NCBI GenBank assembly: GCA_900540735.1
Contig: UQHB01000034.1
Coordinates: 1 to 29,965, forward strand
Source: an uncultured Megasphaera sp.
Lineage (GTDB): Bacteria; Bacillota; Negativicutes; Veillonellales; Megasphaeraceae
Length of the DNA stretch: 29,965 nucleotides
Reading direction: 5' to 3'
In this document: positions 8,204-16,217 of the stretch, one piece after another
How the letters are laid out: each line of letters opens with the position of its first letter
How positions within the stretch are numbered: the first letter of the stretch is position 1
Translations under genes and position numbers: made by a program
The notes under the pieces: generated by a model
What the model saw: the letters and a program-made list of their open reading frames with translations, nothing else
What the model was told of the DNA's origin: nothing
The model's database searches: none

Positions 8204-8232
8204 TTGCGCTCATTGCATAATTTGGTATACTA
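8204..8232 (+). promoter_or_regulatory. Promoter of the lut-men-fix operon, with a possible GntR-type site
   Basis: -35 TTGCGC (8204-8209), 16 bp, -10 TATACT (8226-8231). The -10 lies inside TGGTATACTA (8223-8232), a near-palindrome that resembles the TnGT...ACnA pattern of FadR-subfamily GntR operators, the family that includes lactate regulators such as LldR/LutR. That resemblance is suggestive only; no regulator gene is nearby. Confidence 0.5.
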
Positions 8233-8305
8233 GCATTAAGTACTTACACGCAACATAAGCATGCTATTATATTATTCTCAATATTTAGAGTAGAGAGGTG
8301 TGAAT

Positions 8306-8851
8306 ATGGAACGGTCAGAAGTTTATGAAGTATTCCAAAAAGGGCTTACAAGCGTTAACGGCGAGTGTTATCTGGCAAACACCGCCGACGTAGGCAAGAC
8401 GCTGGCGCAAATCTTTAAGGATAAAGACACGCACGACGTGATTATGGTGGAAACGCCATTATTGCAAGAAGCAGGTGTCGTCCAGGAATTGGAAGCGGCT
8501 GGTATTACAGTTCATACGGACCATCAGCGCAAATACGCCCAGGACACCAAGGGCGGCGTAACGGAAGCGCAGTACGGTATTGCCAATTTAGGGTCCCTCG
8601 TGCAGCTCCATGATGATGTAAATGCACGCATTGTCGAAATTTCGGCCGATGTCTATGTCGGTATCGTGAAATTATCCCAAATTGTGGACGACTTCGATGC
8701 CATGATTGATATTATGGCTGATACGAAGCCGTTCCCGAAATTTGCCGGTATCATTACAGGCCCAAGCCGCACAGCTGATATTGAATGCGTCGGCACGGTA
8801 GGTGTCCACGGGCCACGGCAATTTTCGGCTATTGTCGTACAAGATGCGTAA
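8306..8851 (+). CDS. lutC: LUD-domain protein, LutC-like
   Basis: 181 residues from the ATG at 8306, preceded by AGAGAGGTG; the GTG at 8300 lies within that ribosome site and is not used. The protein is a compact LUD (lactate utilisation, DUF162) domain. Typical features are the central GITVHT, the segment GGVTEAQYGIANLGS and the closing ITGPSRTADIE...VGVHGP, shared with LutC/YkgG. LutC is one of three proteins needed for L-lactate oxidation to pyruvate in Bacillus subtilis. It is followed after 15 bp by the fused LutB-LutA gene, so the whole Lut set is present in two polypeptides. The exact substrate (L- or D-lactate, glycolate) is not decided by the sequence. Confidence 0.85.
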   Translation: MERSEVYEVFQKGLTSVNGECYLANTADVGKTLAQIFKDKDTHDVIMVETPLLQEAGVVQELEAAGITVHTDHQRKYAQDTKGGVTEAQYGIANLGSLVQLHDDVNARIVEISADVYVGIVKLSQIVDDFDAMIDIMADTKPFPKFAGIITGPSRTADIECVGTVGVHGPRQFSAIVVQDA

Positions 8852-8866
8852 AGGAGGGACTTAGAC

Positions 8867-11020
8867 ATGGCAAATGAAGAATTAAAACTGGAAATTGAGC
8901 GCGCCATGGATAATGCGCCGTTGCAACGGACATTGAAAAAATTTACGACTGCTTATCCTGGCAACCGTGAACGCGTATACAAAGGCTATGATTTTGAAGC
9001 ACTGCGGGAAAAAGTCCACGAAGTGAAGACCTACGCGCGCGAGCATTTAGATGAGCTCTTAGATGAATTTGAAAAGAATGCGACCGCCAACGGCGCGACT
9101 GTCTTCCGGGCGCACTCGGCACAAGAAGCGTTTGACTATTCTTTGAAATTAGCTAAGGAAAACAACGTCAAATTAGTCGTCAAATCGAAATCCATGGCTT
9201 CTGAAGAAATTCACATGAATCCTGGCTTTGAAGCAGCTGGTATTCATGCCCAAGAAACGGACTTAGGCGAATTCATCAACGCTATTGCCGGTGACTCGCC
9301 GTCGCACATGGTTATGCCGGCTATCCATTACTCTAAAGAAGATGTAGCAGACCTCTTCTCGTCATACACAAAGAAACCGGAAGCACCGATTATTGAAGAA
9401 GAAGTCAAAACCTCTCGTAAAGTGATGCGGCCGAAATTCTTTGATGCCGAAATGGGTGTATCTGGCGCGAACATTGCTGTTGCTGAAACGGGGACGGTCA
9501 TTACCATGTCCAACGAAGGCAATGGGCGTATGGTTGGCACGATGCCGCAGCAGCATTTGTATATCTTTGGCATTGAAAAATTCGTCGCTAAAATGAGCGA
9601 TATCCGCTATATTTTTAAAGTCTTACCGCGTAACGGTACGGCCCAAAATATTACGACGTACTTATCCTTCTATTCCGGCGCGACTGATGTCATTACGAAT
9701 CCCGAAACGGACGAAAAGGCACCGAAAAAATTCCACATCATTATTCTCGATACGCCAGAACGGCGGGACATCATGAAGAGCGAAGATTATCATGATATTT
9801 TCTGTTGTATCCGCTGCGCAGCGTGCCTTAATGTCTGTCCGGCCTTCCGTCTCGTTGGCGGCCACGTCTTTGGCGGCTCCATTTACACCGGCGGGATTGG
9901 TACACTTTTGACGTCCTTCCTCAACAGCCGCGATAGAGGCGAACAGATTCAAAACATCTGTCTCCAATGCGGCAGCTGCGATGCCGTTTGCGGCGGGAAA
10001 CTCAATATTTCCGGCATGATTTTGAAATTACGCCATAAATTCGCCAAAGAAGACGGCCTCAATCCAGTCCATAAATTCTGTCTCGATACGGTTAGTGACC
10101 GTCATTTATTCCACTCTATGCTGCGCATTGCGTCCGTTGCCCAAGGGGCGATTACGAAGGGACAACCGATGTTGCGTCATATGCCGATGTTCCTCTCAGG
10201 CCTCACCGAAGGGCGGAGCTTGCCGTCCATTGCGCCTGTACCGTTCCGCGATGTCTTGCCGACGATTAAGCAAGATGTGCCGCATCCAAAGGGCAAAATC
10301 GCTATCTTTGCAGGCTGTCTCTTAGATTTCGTATACGTCGATATTGCTAAAGCTGTCGTCAAAGATTTGAATATGGCTGGCTATCTCGTCGAAATGCCGT
10401 TAGGCCAGTCGTGCTGCGGCGCACCGGCTAATTACATGGGCGATATGGAAAACGCGAAGAAAGCAGCGGCGATGAACGTTGACGCTATGCATGCAGAAGA
10501 CTATGATTACATTGTCTCCGCTTGCCCGACGTGTACGCATGCGCTCCGCGATTACAAGGATATGTTTGCCGATGATCCGGAAATGCGTAAGAAAGCAGAA
10601 GAATTGAGTGTCAAGACGTTTGACTTCTCGAAACTGCTCTCTATGTTGGGCGGATTGCCGACGACGGGCGATGGTAAACCCTTAAAAGTTACGTATCATG
10701 ATTCGTGCCATATGAAACGTTTCATGGGAGTGTACAAAGAACAGCGTGAACTCCTGGAAGAAACGGCTGGCGTCAATATTGTCGAAATGAACAACTGCGA
10801 TAAATGCTGCGGCTTTGGCGGTTCTTACTCCATCAAATTCCCGGAAATGTCGGCTCCGATTTTGGAAGAAAAAATTGATAACATCGTCGCAACTGGCGCA
10901 GATGTCGTCGCCGTCGACTGCCCGGGCTGTTTATTACAGATTCAAGGCGGCTTAGACGCGCGGAATATTGACATCAAAGTCAAACATACGGCGCAGATTT
11001 TAGCAGAAAAACGTCCCTAA
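8867..11020 (+). CDS. LutB-LutA fusion: LUD, ferredoxin-type and CCG domains in one iron-sulfur protein
   Basis: 717 residues, start fixed by AAGGAGGG. Residues about 50-295 form a LutB-like LUD domain (GANIAVAETGTVI is diagnostic). A two-cluster ferredoxin domain follows: C314-C317-C320-C324 and C365-C368-C371-C375. The C-terminal half (about 435-717) is LutA/GlpC/heterodisulfide-reductase-like, with two CCG motifs (CCG at 516-518 and 647-649) plus CPTC and DSCHMKRF. In B. subtilis LutA and LutB are separate; fused forms are known in other anaerobes. The likely role is to pass electrons from lactate (or a similar 2-hydroxy acid) through Fe-S clusters to an acceptor. The downstream quinone and ETF-quinone genes suggest a quinone or ETF acceptor (inference). 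Confidence 0.9.
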   Translation: MANEELKLEIERAMDNAPLQRTLKKFTTAYPGNRERVYKGYDFEALREKVHEVKTYAREHLDELLDEFEKNATANGATVFRAHSAQEAFDYSLKLAKENNVKLVVKSKSMASEEIHMNPGFEAAGIHAQETDLGEFINAIAGDSPSHMVMPAIHYSKEDVADLFSSYTKKPEAPIIEEEVKTSRKVMRPKFFDAEMGVSGANIAVAETGTVITMSNEGNGRMVGTMPQQHLYIFGIEKFVAKMSDIRYIFKVLPRNGTAQNITTYLSFYSGATDVITNPETDEKAPKKFHIIILDTPERRDIMKSEDYHDIFCCIRCAACLNVCPAFRLVGGHVFGGSIYTGGIGTLLTSFLNSRDRGEQIQNICLQCGSCDAVCGGKLNISGMILKLRHKFAKEDGLNPVHKFCLDTVSDRHLFHSMLRIASVAQGAITKGQPMLRHMPMFLSGLTEGRSLPSIAPVPFRDVLPTIKQDVPHPKGKIAIFAGCLLDFVYVDIAKAVVKDLNMAGYLVEMPLGQSCCGAPANYMGDMENAKKAAAMNVDAMHAEDYDYIVSACPTCTHALRDYKDMFADDPEMRKKAEELSVKTFDFSKLLSMLGGLPTTGDGKPLKVTYHDSCHMKRFMGVYKEQRELLEETAGVNIVEMNNCDKCCGFGGSYSIKFPEMSAPILEEKIDNIVATGADVVAVDCPGCLLQIQGGLDARNIDIKVKHTAQILAEKRP

Positions 11021-11057
11021 CTGAGGACGCGCTAGAAAGGGATATGGGATTTGTTTG

Positions 11058-12080
11058 ATGATTAGACCAAAAATAATAGAAAAGACAGTAAAAAAATATA
11101 TGCCGACGTACTTTGCTTGTGTGAAGAGCGAGCAACTGGAGAAGGTGAAGGGCTATATTCAGGCATTTACCCATCATTCCTTTCACGCTACAGCAACTGG
11201 TGATGTCCTTGACATGGCGACGAGCTCGACAGGAAAGATGATTCGCCCGCGCCTAGTCTTCATGGCTTCCGCCTTTGGGACGCAAGGCACGACGGAAAAT
11301 ATCTACAAACTAGCGGCCATCCTTGAGATGACGCATTTAGCATCGCTCATTCACGACGATGTCGTCGATGATTCACCGCTTCGTCGCGGCAAGCCGTCTG
11401 TGCAATTTTCCTATGGTAAACATAGTGCCGTCTATGCCGGTGATTTCCTCATGAGCCGTATTAGTTACCATCTCATGGCCGAAGGGCTGAACCGTTCCGG
11501 TATGGTGCTTGCTAAGACTGTCGAGGCTATGTGTGCCGGTGAAATCGGGCAGTCTCGCCATCGTTACGATGTTGCCATGACACTAGACCAGTATCTCCGC
11601 AATATTTACGGTAAGACCGTAGCCTTATTCAAGGCTTGCTGCCGTATTGGGGCCATGGAAAGCGGTTGTAGTGACGACGTAATTGCTCGTCTTGAAGGAA
11701 TCGGCGAAAGCTTAGGCTATATGTTCCAAATACGTGATGATTTACTGGACTTCTTGCCTGATGGCACGACCATTGGCAAGGCATCACATCAGGATTTTCG
11801 TGAAGGGATTTATACCTTGCCAGTCCTTCTCGTACGGGAGCAGCCTGGCGGTGCGGTGGCCTTGCAGCCGTATTTTGAAAAGAGTCGCCAAGGCACGTTG
11901 ACCGACGACGATATGATGCGCCTAGAAGAGCTGATTCAGGAGTTTGGCGGTATGGAACAGGCATGGCACGTTATGAAGGAATACCAGAAACAGGCGGTTT
12001 CGCTCATTTACGAATTGCCTCGTAATAGCGTGACGACGCAGCTCTTGGCGTTAGTCCAAAAGTTGGGGGCGAATCACTGA
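11058..12080 (+). CDS. Polyprenyl diphosphate synthase (heptaprenyl/octaprenyl type)
   Basis: trans-Isoprenyl chain-elongating enzyme, 340 residues. The first Asp-rich motif is HDDVVDD and the second is IRDDLLDF, both DDxxD as required for Mg-diphosphate binding; GKMIRPRL is the usual IPP-binding region. An ATG at 11058 is chosen with GGGA eight bases upstream. The ribosome site is weak: a better site (GAAAGGG, 11035-11041) leads only to a five-codon reading frame ending TGA right before this start, which may couple translation. It lies 37 bp after the LutBA gene and its stop overlaps the prenyltransferase start (TGATG). Its product is probably the side chain for menaquinone; chain length cannot be read with certainty. 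Confidence 0.9.
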   Translation: MIRPKIIEKTVKKYMPTYFACVKSEQLEKVKGYIQAFTHHSFHATATGDVLDMATSSTGKMIRPRLVFMASAFGTQGTTENIYKLAAILEMTHLASLIHDDVVDDSPLRRGKPSVQFSYGKHSAVYAGDFLMSRISYHLMAEGLNRSGMVLAKTVEAMCAGEIGQSRHRYDVAMTLDQYLRNIYGKTVALFKACCRIGAMESGCSDDVIARLEGIGESLGYMFQIRDDLLDFLPDGTTIGKASHQDFREGIYTLPVLLVREQPGGAVALQPYFEKSRQGTLTDDDMMRLEELIQEFGGMEQAWHVMKEYQKQAVSLIYELPRNSVTTQLLALVQKLGANH

Positions 12081-13006
12081 TGGCAGCGCGTCATTTGACT
12101 CCGGCTTTGGCCGTGCAATTAGCAAACCCTAGGAGCTGGGTTGCATCTCTGTATCCCACTCTCTTTGGTCTAGCTTATGGCACGAGTCAAGGGTATGGCG
12201 TGACACTGGCCATGGCTTTCGCCTTGGTTGTCGCTGCTATTGCCATGCAGTCTGCTGTGAATACGCTCAATGACTATTATGATTTTGTCAAAGGGACAGA
12301 CTCCATAGCAGACCATGTCGAAGTCCGTGATGCGGCTATGGTATACGGTACGTTTCCACCGCGACAGGCCTTCTATCTCGGCATCGCTTTTCTGGCCGTA
12401 GCGGCAATCATTGCCGTGCCGGTATGTATAGCAGCAGGGCCTGCACCATTACTTATTGGTGCCTTTGGTACAGCTATCGTTTGGATGTATTCTGGTGGCA
12501 TCTTGCCTATTTCCTATTTGCCTCTTGGCGAAGTCGTCTCCGGTGTCGTTATGGGCGGTCTGATTCCGCTTGGTGTCGTCGCGGCTATGAGCGGCGGGTA
12601 TTCGTGGGCTGTGTTAGTCCCGGCGTTGCCGTTTGTCTTAGGGATTGGCCTTATCATGATGACGAACAATACGTGCGATATAGAAAAAGACCGCCGTGCT
12701 CGGCGGCATACATTGCCCGTTCGACTAGGACGGCAGCAGGCGCGCGGCCTCTACCGCATCGTCACCATCTTATGGTTCGTGACGATGGGCTGTATTGCTA
12801 GTACGTACATTGGTTGGCTGGGTTGGCTCATACCGCTCGTTGCCGTAGTGGTTAGATGGAAAGGCTTGGCACACATGATGAGGACGAAGCTTTGCCCCGA
12901 ACGTAGAGTGGGTAATATGAAAGCCGTCGTCATGGTCAATGTTCTCGGCAATGGCATCTATCTTGCCTGGTGGATTTGGCTGGCAGGAGGGATGTTGCAT
13001 GGATAA
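12080..13006 (+). CDS. menA: UbiA-family prenyltransferase, probable 1,4-dihydroxy-2-naphthoate polyprenyltransferase
   Basis: 308-residue integral membrane protein with eight or nine hydrophobic helices. The first Asp-rich motif NDYYDFVKGTD (near residue 70) and the second, NNTCDIEKDRRARRHTLPVR (near 195), are those of UbiA enzymes; the context of both resembles MenA. It would join the chain made by the upstream synthase to a naphthoate head group in the inner membrane. Start and stop overlap both neighbours, so expression is coupled. Next to a MenG/UbiE gene the menaquinone reading is preferred over ubiquinone, heme O or chlorophyll-type substrates. The head-group genes (menF, D, H, C, E, B) are not in the window. 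Confidence 0.85.
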   Translation: MAARHLTPALAVQLANPRSWVASLYPTLFGLAYGTSQGYGVTLAMAFALVVAAIAMQSAVNTLNDYYDFVKGTDSIADHVEVRDAAMVYGTFPPRQAFYLGIAFLAVAAIIAVPVCIAAGPAPLLIGAFGTAIVWMYSGGILPISYLPLGEVVSGVVMGGLIPLGVVAAMSGGYSWAVLVPALPFVLGIGLIMMTNNTCDIEKDRRARRHTLPVRLGRQQARGLYRIVTILWFVTMGCIASTYIGWLGWLIPLVAVVVRWKGLAHMMRTKLCPERRVGNMKAVVMVNVLGNGIYLAWWIWLAGGMLHG

Positions 13007-13694
13007 ACGGACAAAAGTATACCAAGTCTTTGAGTCTATTGCAACGACTTACGACAAGGCCAACGAACGGATTAGCCTCGGTTGCGAAGGGCAGTGGAAA
13101 GACACGCTCATTCGCCAAGTGGCGCAAGATGCCTTGTTGGGGAAGCACGTTCTCGACGTGTGCTGCGGCACCGGCGACATTACCTTAGGTATCAAAAGCC
13201 GACGGCCAGACCTGGATGTGACAGGACTCGATTTTTCCCCGGCTATGCTGGCTGTAGCCAAAGCTAAGGAACCATCATTTCAATCGATTCATTGGCACTG
13301 CGGTGATGCATTGCAGTTGCCATTTCAACCACATAGATTTGCAGCAGTGACAATTTCCTTTGGCCTGCGTAACACGACTGATTATCAAGCTGCCTTAGGC
13401 GAAATGTTTCGCGTTGCTGAACCAGGAGGAAGGCTCTATTGTTTAGATTCCTTCGTCCCGGAACAGCCTTGGATTCGTCCGTTTTATACGCTCTATTTCC
13501 GCTATATCATGCCTTTTCTCGGTGGCGGTGTAGCGAAACGGATGCAGTATCAATGGCTTTCAGATTCAACGACCCAATTTCTCCGCGTTCGTGAACTGGC
13601 AGCTCTCATGGAACAAGTCGGTTGGTCTCACATCGAGACGACGACTTTTCTCTTTGGGTCGTGTGTCCTCTTGACGGCGACAAAGCAGGTCTAA
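12999..13694 (+). CDS. menG: Demethylmenaquinone methyltransferase (MenG/UbiE family)
   Basis: SAM-dependent C-methyltransferase, 231 residues. GGAGGG (12986-12991) within the end of menA fixes the ATG at 12999, an 8-base overlap. Motif I is VLDVCCGTGDITLGI, followed by GLDFSPAML and the acid loop GDALQLPF. The UbiE/MenG signature FGLRNTTDYQAALGEMFRV and PGGRLYCLDSF are present. N-terminal VFESIATTYDKANERISLG corresponds to the usual F..iA..YD..N...S.G of this family. It performs the last step of menaquinone synthesis, methylating the prenylated ring made by the preceding enzyme. Confidence 0.92.
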   Translation: MDKRTKVYQVFESIATTYDKANERISLGCEGQWKDTLIRQVAQDALLGKHVLDVCCGTGDITLGIKSRRPDLDVTGLDFSPAMLAVAKAKEPSFQSIHWHCGDALQLPFQPHRFAAVTISFGLRNTTDYQAALGEMFRVAEPGGRLYCLDSFVPEQPWIRPFYTLYFRYIMPFLGGGVAKRMQYQWLSDSTTQFLRVRELAALMEQVGWSHIETTTFLFGSCVLLTATKQV

Positions 13695-13717
13695 TCTATA
13701 CTTAGGAGGGTACGCAC

Positions 13718-15016
13718 ATGAGTAGTGAAGAAAAATTTGATGCCATCGTAGTTGGCGGTGGTCTGGCAGGCTCTGCAGCAGCACTGACGATGGCACGGGC
13801 TGGGCTCGATGTCATGCTCGTAGAGCGGGGCCGGTTCAGTGGCTCCAAAAACTCCAGCGGTGGCCGTATTTATAGCCATAGCTTAGAAAAATTAATTCCT
13901 GAATTTGCTGCGGAAGCACCGGTAGAACGAAAAGTTACGCAAGAACGGCTGTCTCTCATGACACCGGGCGGCGCACTGAGTTTCCAATACGGTTCGGACA
14001 AATTAGAAAATTTGAAATACCCGTCGTATACAGTCCTTCGTTCTAAATTCGATAAATGGCTTGCAGACAAAGCAGAAGAAGCAGGCGCAATGCTTACGGA
14101 AGGGTTCTTAGTCGACGAAGTCTTGACTGATGAAAATGGCAAAGTCATCGGCATTAATTGCGGTGGCGAAGAATTTGACGCCGATGTCGTCATCTTAGCT
14201 GACGGTGTCAATTCGCTCTTAGCCCAGCAGTTAGGCATGAAAAAAGAATTGGATTCTAAAGATGTCGCCGTTGGTGTCAAAGAAGTCATTGAACTTGGCG
14301 AAGAACGCATTAACGAACGGTTTGGACTCTCTGGCGATGAAGGCGCGGCGTGGATGATTGCCGGTGACCCCACAGGCGGTAACTTAGGCGGCGGCTTCAT
14401 TTACACCAATAAAGATACGCTCTCTCTCGGTATTGTTACGACGATTAGCGATATTGGCCGCGTCGACATCAGTGTCCCGGATATGGTAGAACGGATGAAA
14501 GCCCATCCTTCGATTGCACCGTTTATTAAAGGGGGCAGACTAGTCGAATATTCGGCACACCTTGTCACCGAAGGAGGCCTCCACATGATGCCGGAACTCG
14601 TACGTGATGGTGTCCTCATTGCCGGTGATGCTGCAGCGATGGTTGTCAATTTAGGCTATACCGTACGCGGTATGGATTTGGCTATTGAATCAGGCCGACT
14701 TGCTGGTGAAGCCGTCATCAAAGCGAAAGCCAAGAATGATTTCTCCAAAGAAAGCTTGTCGTACTACGAAAAATTGTTGAATGAAAGCTTTATTATGAAG
14801 CTTATGAAACAATATCAGAATTTGCCGGGCCTCTTAGAAGACCACATCATTTTCAATGACATCCCGAAAATGGCCGACGAATTTGCTGGTATGGTCTACA
14901 AAGTCGATGGCGGCACGCCTGTAGCCTTGCCGATTATTGCCTTGACAGTGCTGGCTAATAACGGTGGCCTGAACGGATTATTTGGCTTAGGGAAGAAAGC
15001 TTGGGAGGCGATGTAA
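13718..15016 (+). CDS. fixC: Electron transfer flavoprotein:quinone oxidoreductase, FixC
   Basis: 432-residue flavoprotein that passes electrons from ETF (FixAB) to quinone. The N-terminal FAD site is VVGGGLAGSAAALTMARAG, with the ribose-binding VERG. SSGGRIYSHSLEKLIPEF is the typical second FixC segment. A further FAD-binding element is VLIAGDAAAMVVNLGY. AGGAGGG precedes the ATG. FixC lies one base before fixX, as in fixABCX operons, but fixAB/etfAB are not here. Being in one transcript with MenA and MenG is strong support for menaquinone as the acceptor or donor. Whether it acts in simple ETF oxidation or in bifurcation cannot be told without the ETF partner. Confidence 0.94.
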   Translation: MSSEEKFDAIVVGGGLAGSAAALTMARAGLDVMLVERGRFSGSKNSSGGRIYSHSLEKLIPEFAAEAPVERKVTQERLSLMTPGGALSFQYGSDKLENLKYPSYTVLRSKFDKWLADKAEEAGAMLTEGFLVDEVLTDENGKVIGINCGGEEFDADVVILADGVNSLLAQQLGMKKELDSKDVAVGVKEVIELGEERINERFGLSGDEGAAWMIAGDPTGGNLGGGFIYTNKDTLSLGIVTTISDIGRVDISVPDMVERMKAHPSIAPFIKGGRLVEYSAHLVTEGGLHMMPELVRDGVLIAGDAAAMVVNLGYTVRGMDLAIESGRLAGEAVIKAKAKNDFSKESLSYYEKLLNESFIMKLMKQYQNLPGLLEDHIIFNDIPKMADEFAGMVYKVDGGTPVALPIIALTVLANNGGLNGLFGLGKKAWEAM

Positions 15017-15017
15017 G

Positions 15018-15302
15018 ATGGCAAAGATGATTGTAGACGATAAGCTCGGGACCGTAAAATTCGTTACAGACGAACATAACCCCCATATTTATATTAACGA
15101 AGACTATGCCGATGAAGCAGAAATCAAACGGCTCGTCATGGCTTGTCCTGCTGAATTATACAAATATACTGACGGCAAGCTGACTTTTAATCATGAAGGA
15201 TGCCTGGAATGCGGCACATGCCGCGTCATTTCCGGCGGTAAAGGCGTCAAAAGCTGGACGCATCCGCAAGGTGCTATGGGTGTAGAGTTCCATAAAGGGT
15301 AA
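15018..15302 (+). CDS. fixX: Ferredoxin-like protein FixX
   Basis: 94-residue partner of FixC. Four cysteines, C43 in MACPAELY and C62-C65-C68 in GCLECGTCRV, fit one 4Fe-4S cluster; the final WTHPQGAMGVEF is the normal FixX ending. It starts one base after the fixC stop, with GGAGG nearby in the end of fixC. It should carry electrons within the FixCX quinone oxidoreductase at the inner membrane. It is the last gene of the operon that begins with lutC. Confidence 0.95.
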   Translation: MAKMIVDDKLGTVKFVTDEHNPHIYINEDYADEAEIKRLVMACPAELYKYTDGKLTFNHEGCLECGTCRVISGGKGVKSWTHPQGAMGVEFHKG

Positions 15303-15316
15303 CAACTCCTTTTGCC

Positions 15317-15361
15317 AAAGGCTGTAATCTATGCGAAATTAAGATTACAGCCTTTTTTCTT
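15317..15361 (+). terminator. Terminator of the lut-men-fix operon
   Basis: A perfect 14-bp stem (15317-15330 with 15342-15355), 11-nt loop, and a T-run (TTTTTT then CTT). It follows the fixX stop directly. Confidence 0.95.
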
Positions 15362-15372
15362 ATGCTTAGCTC

Positions 15373-15402
15373 TTCAAGATGGACCGCATTTAATGGTATA
15401 AT
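15373..15402 (+). promoter_or_regulatory. Promoter of the MBL-hydrolase/DUF445 unit
   Basis: A consensus -10 TATAAT (15397-15402) with a weak -35 TTCAAG (15373-15378) at 18 bp. It lies 60 bp before the MBL gene and just after the fixX terminator. Confidence 0.55.
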
Positions 15403-15464
15403 AATAAGAACAGATAAAATTGGCAGTACTTAACTTTTATCACTCAATTAGAGGAGGATATGAC

Positions 15465-16166
15465 ATGATTATTACGTATTTAGAACACAGCGGCTTTACA
15501 ATAGAAACAGATTCGAAAGTATTGGTCTTCGATTACTACCAGGATCCGCAGCATGTTGTCGATGTCTATGCGCACACAGCTAAAGAAACGAAGAAACCTT
15601 TGTGGTTCTTCGTCAGCCACATTCACGAAGACCATTTCAATAAAGACATTGTCCGCTTTAAGGATGTGACAGCTCAGTATATCTATAATGCTGACGTGCC
15701 TTTCTTAGCACCGGATGCAGCGAAAGACCATCCGATGAAAGTCTACGAAACGAATGCCATTGACGACGTAACAGTCATGGAATACGGCTCGACTGATGAA
15801 GGCGGTTCGTTCCTCGTCAAAACGGACGGACTGCGCATTTTCCATGCCGGTGATTTGAACTGGTGGCATTGGCTCGGCGATACAGATGAAAATAACGAAG
15901 TTGCCAAAGAAAATTTCGTTCGTGAAATGAAACATCTTGACGGCAAGACCTTTGATGTGGTATTCTTCCCAGTTGATGCACGGTTAGAAGGAGCACGCGA
16001 ATGGGGTGTCAGTGCCTTCTTAAATCAAGTCAACGTGACGAAATGTCTCATTCCTATGCATTACTTCGGTACGCCGTGGCAGCCGACGGCAGAATTCAAA
16101 GCAAAACATGGCAATGTGCCTCTTTGGATTCCGACCCAGCCCGGGGACAGCACGACTGTAGACTAA
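15465..16166 (+). CDS. MBL-fold metallo-hydrolase (UlaG/YfbR-like Zn hydrolase group)
   Basis: 233 residues from the ATG at 15465, seven bases after GAGGAGG. Metallo-beta-lactamase fold: the metal motif HIHEDH (near residue 52), a later His-Ala-Gly-Asp (FHAGDLNWWHW, near 127), Asp in FFPVDARL and His in PMHYFG give the usual set of metal ligands. No signal peptide, so it is cytoplasmic. The nearest described family is the UlaG-like branch, but the substrate is unknown. It is 51 bp before the tandem DUF445 genes, in the same direction, with a weak hairpin (16187-16204) between them. Confidence 0.85.
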   Translation: MIITYLEHSGFTIETDSKVLVFDYYQDPQHVVDVYAHTAKETKKPLWFFVSHIHEDHFNKDIVRFKDVTAQYIYNADVPFLAPDAAKDHPMKVYETNAIDDVTVMEYGSTDEGGSFLVKTDGLRIFHAGDLNWWHWLGDTDENNEVAKENFVREMKHLDGKTFDVVFFPVDARLEGAREWGVSAFLNQVNVTKCLIPMHYFGTPWQPTAEFKAKHGNVPLWIPTQPGDSTTVD

Positions 16167-16217
16167 CCCCTGTGGCACGATAAACCTGTCATTGCCAGAT
16201 GACACGGAGGAGGAACT

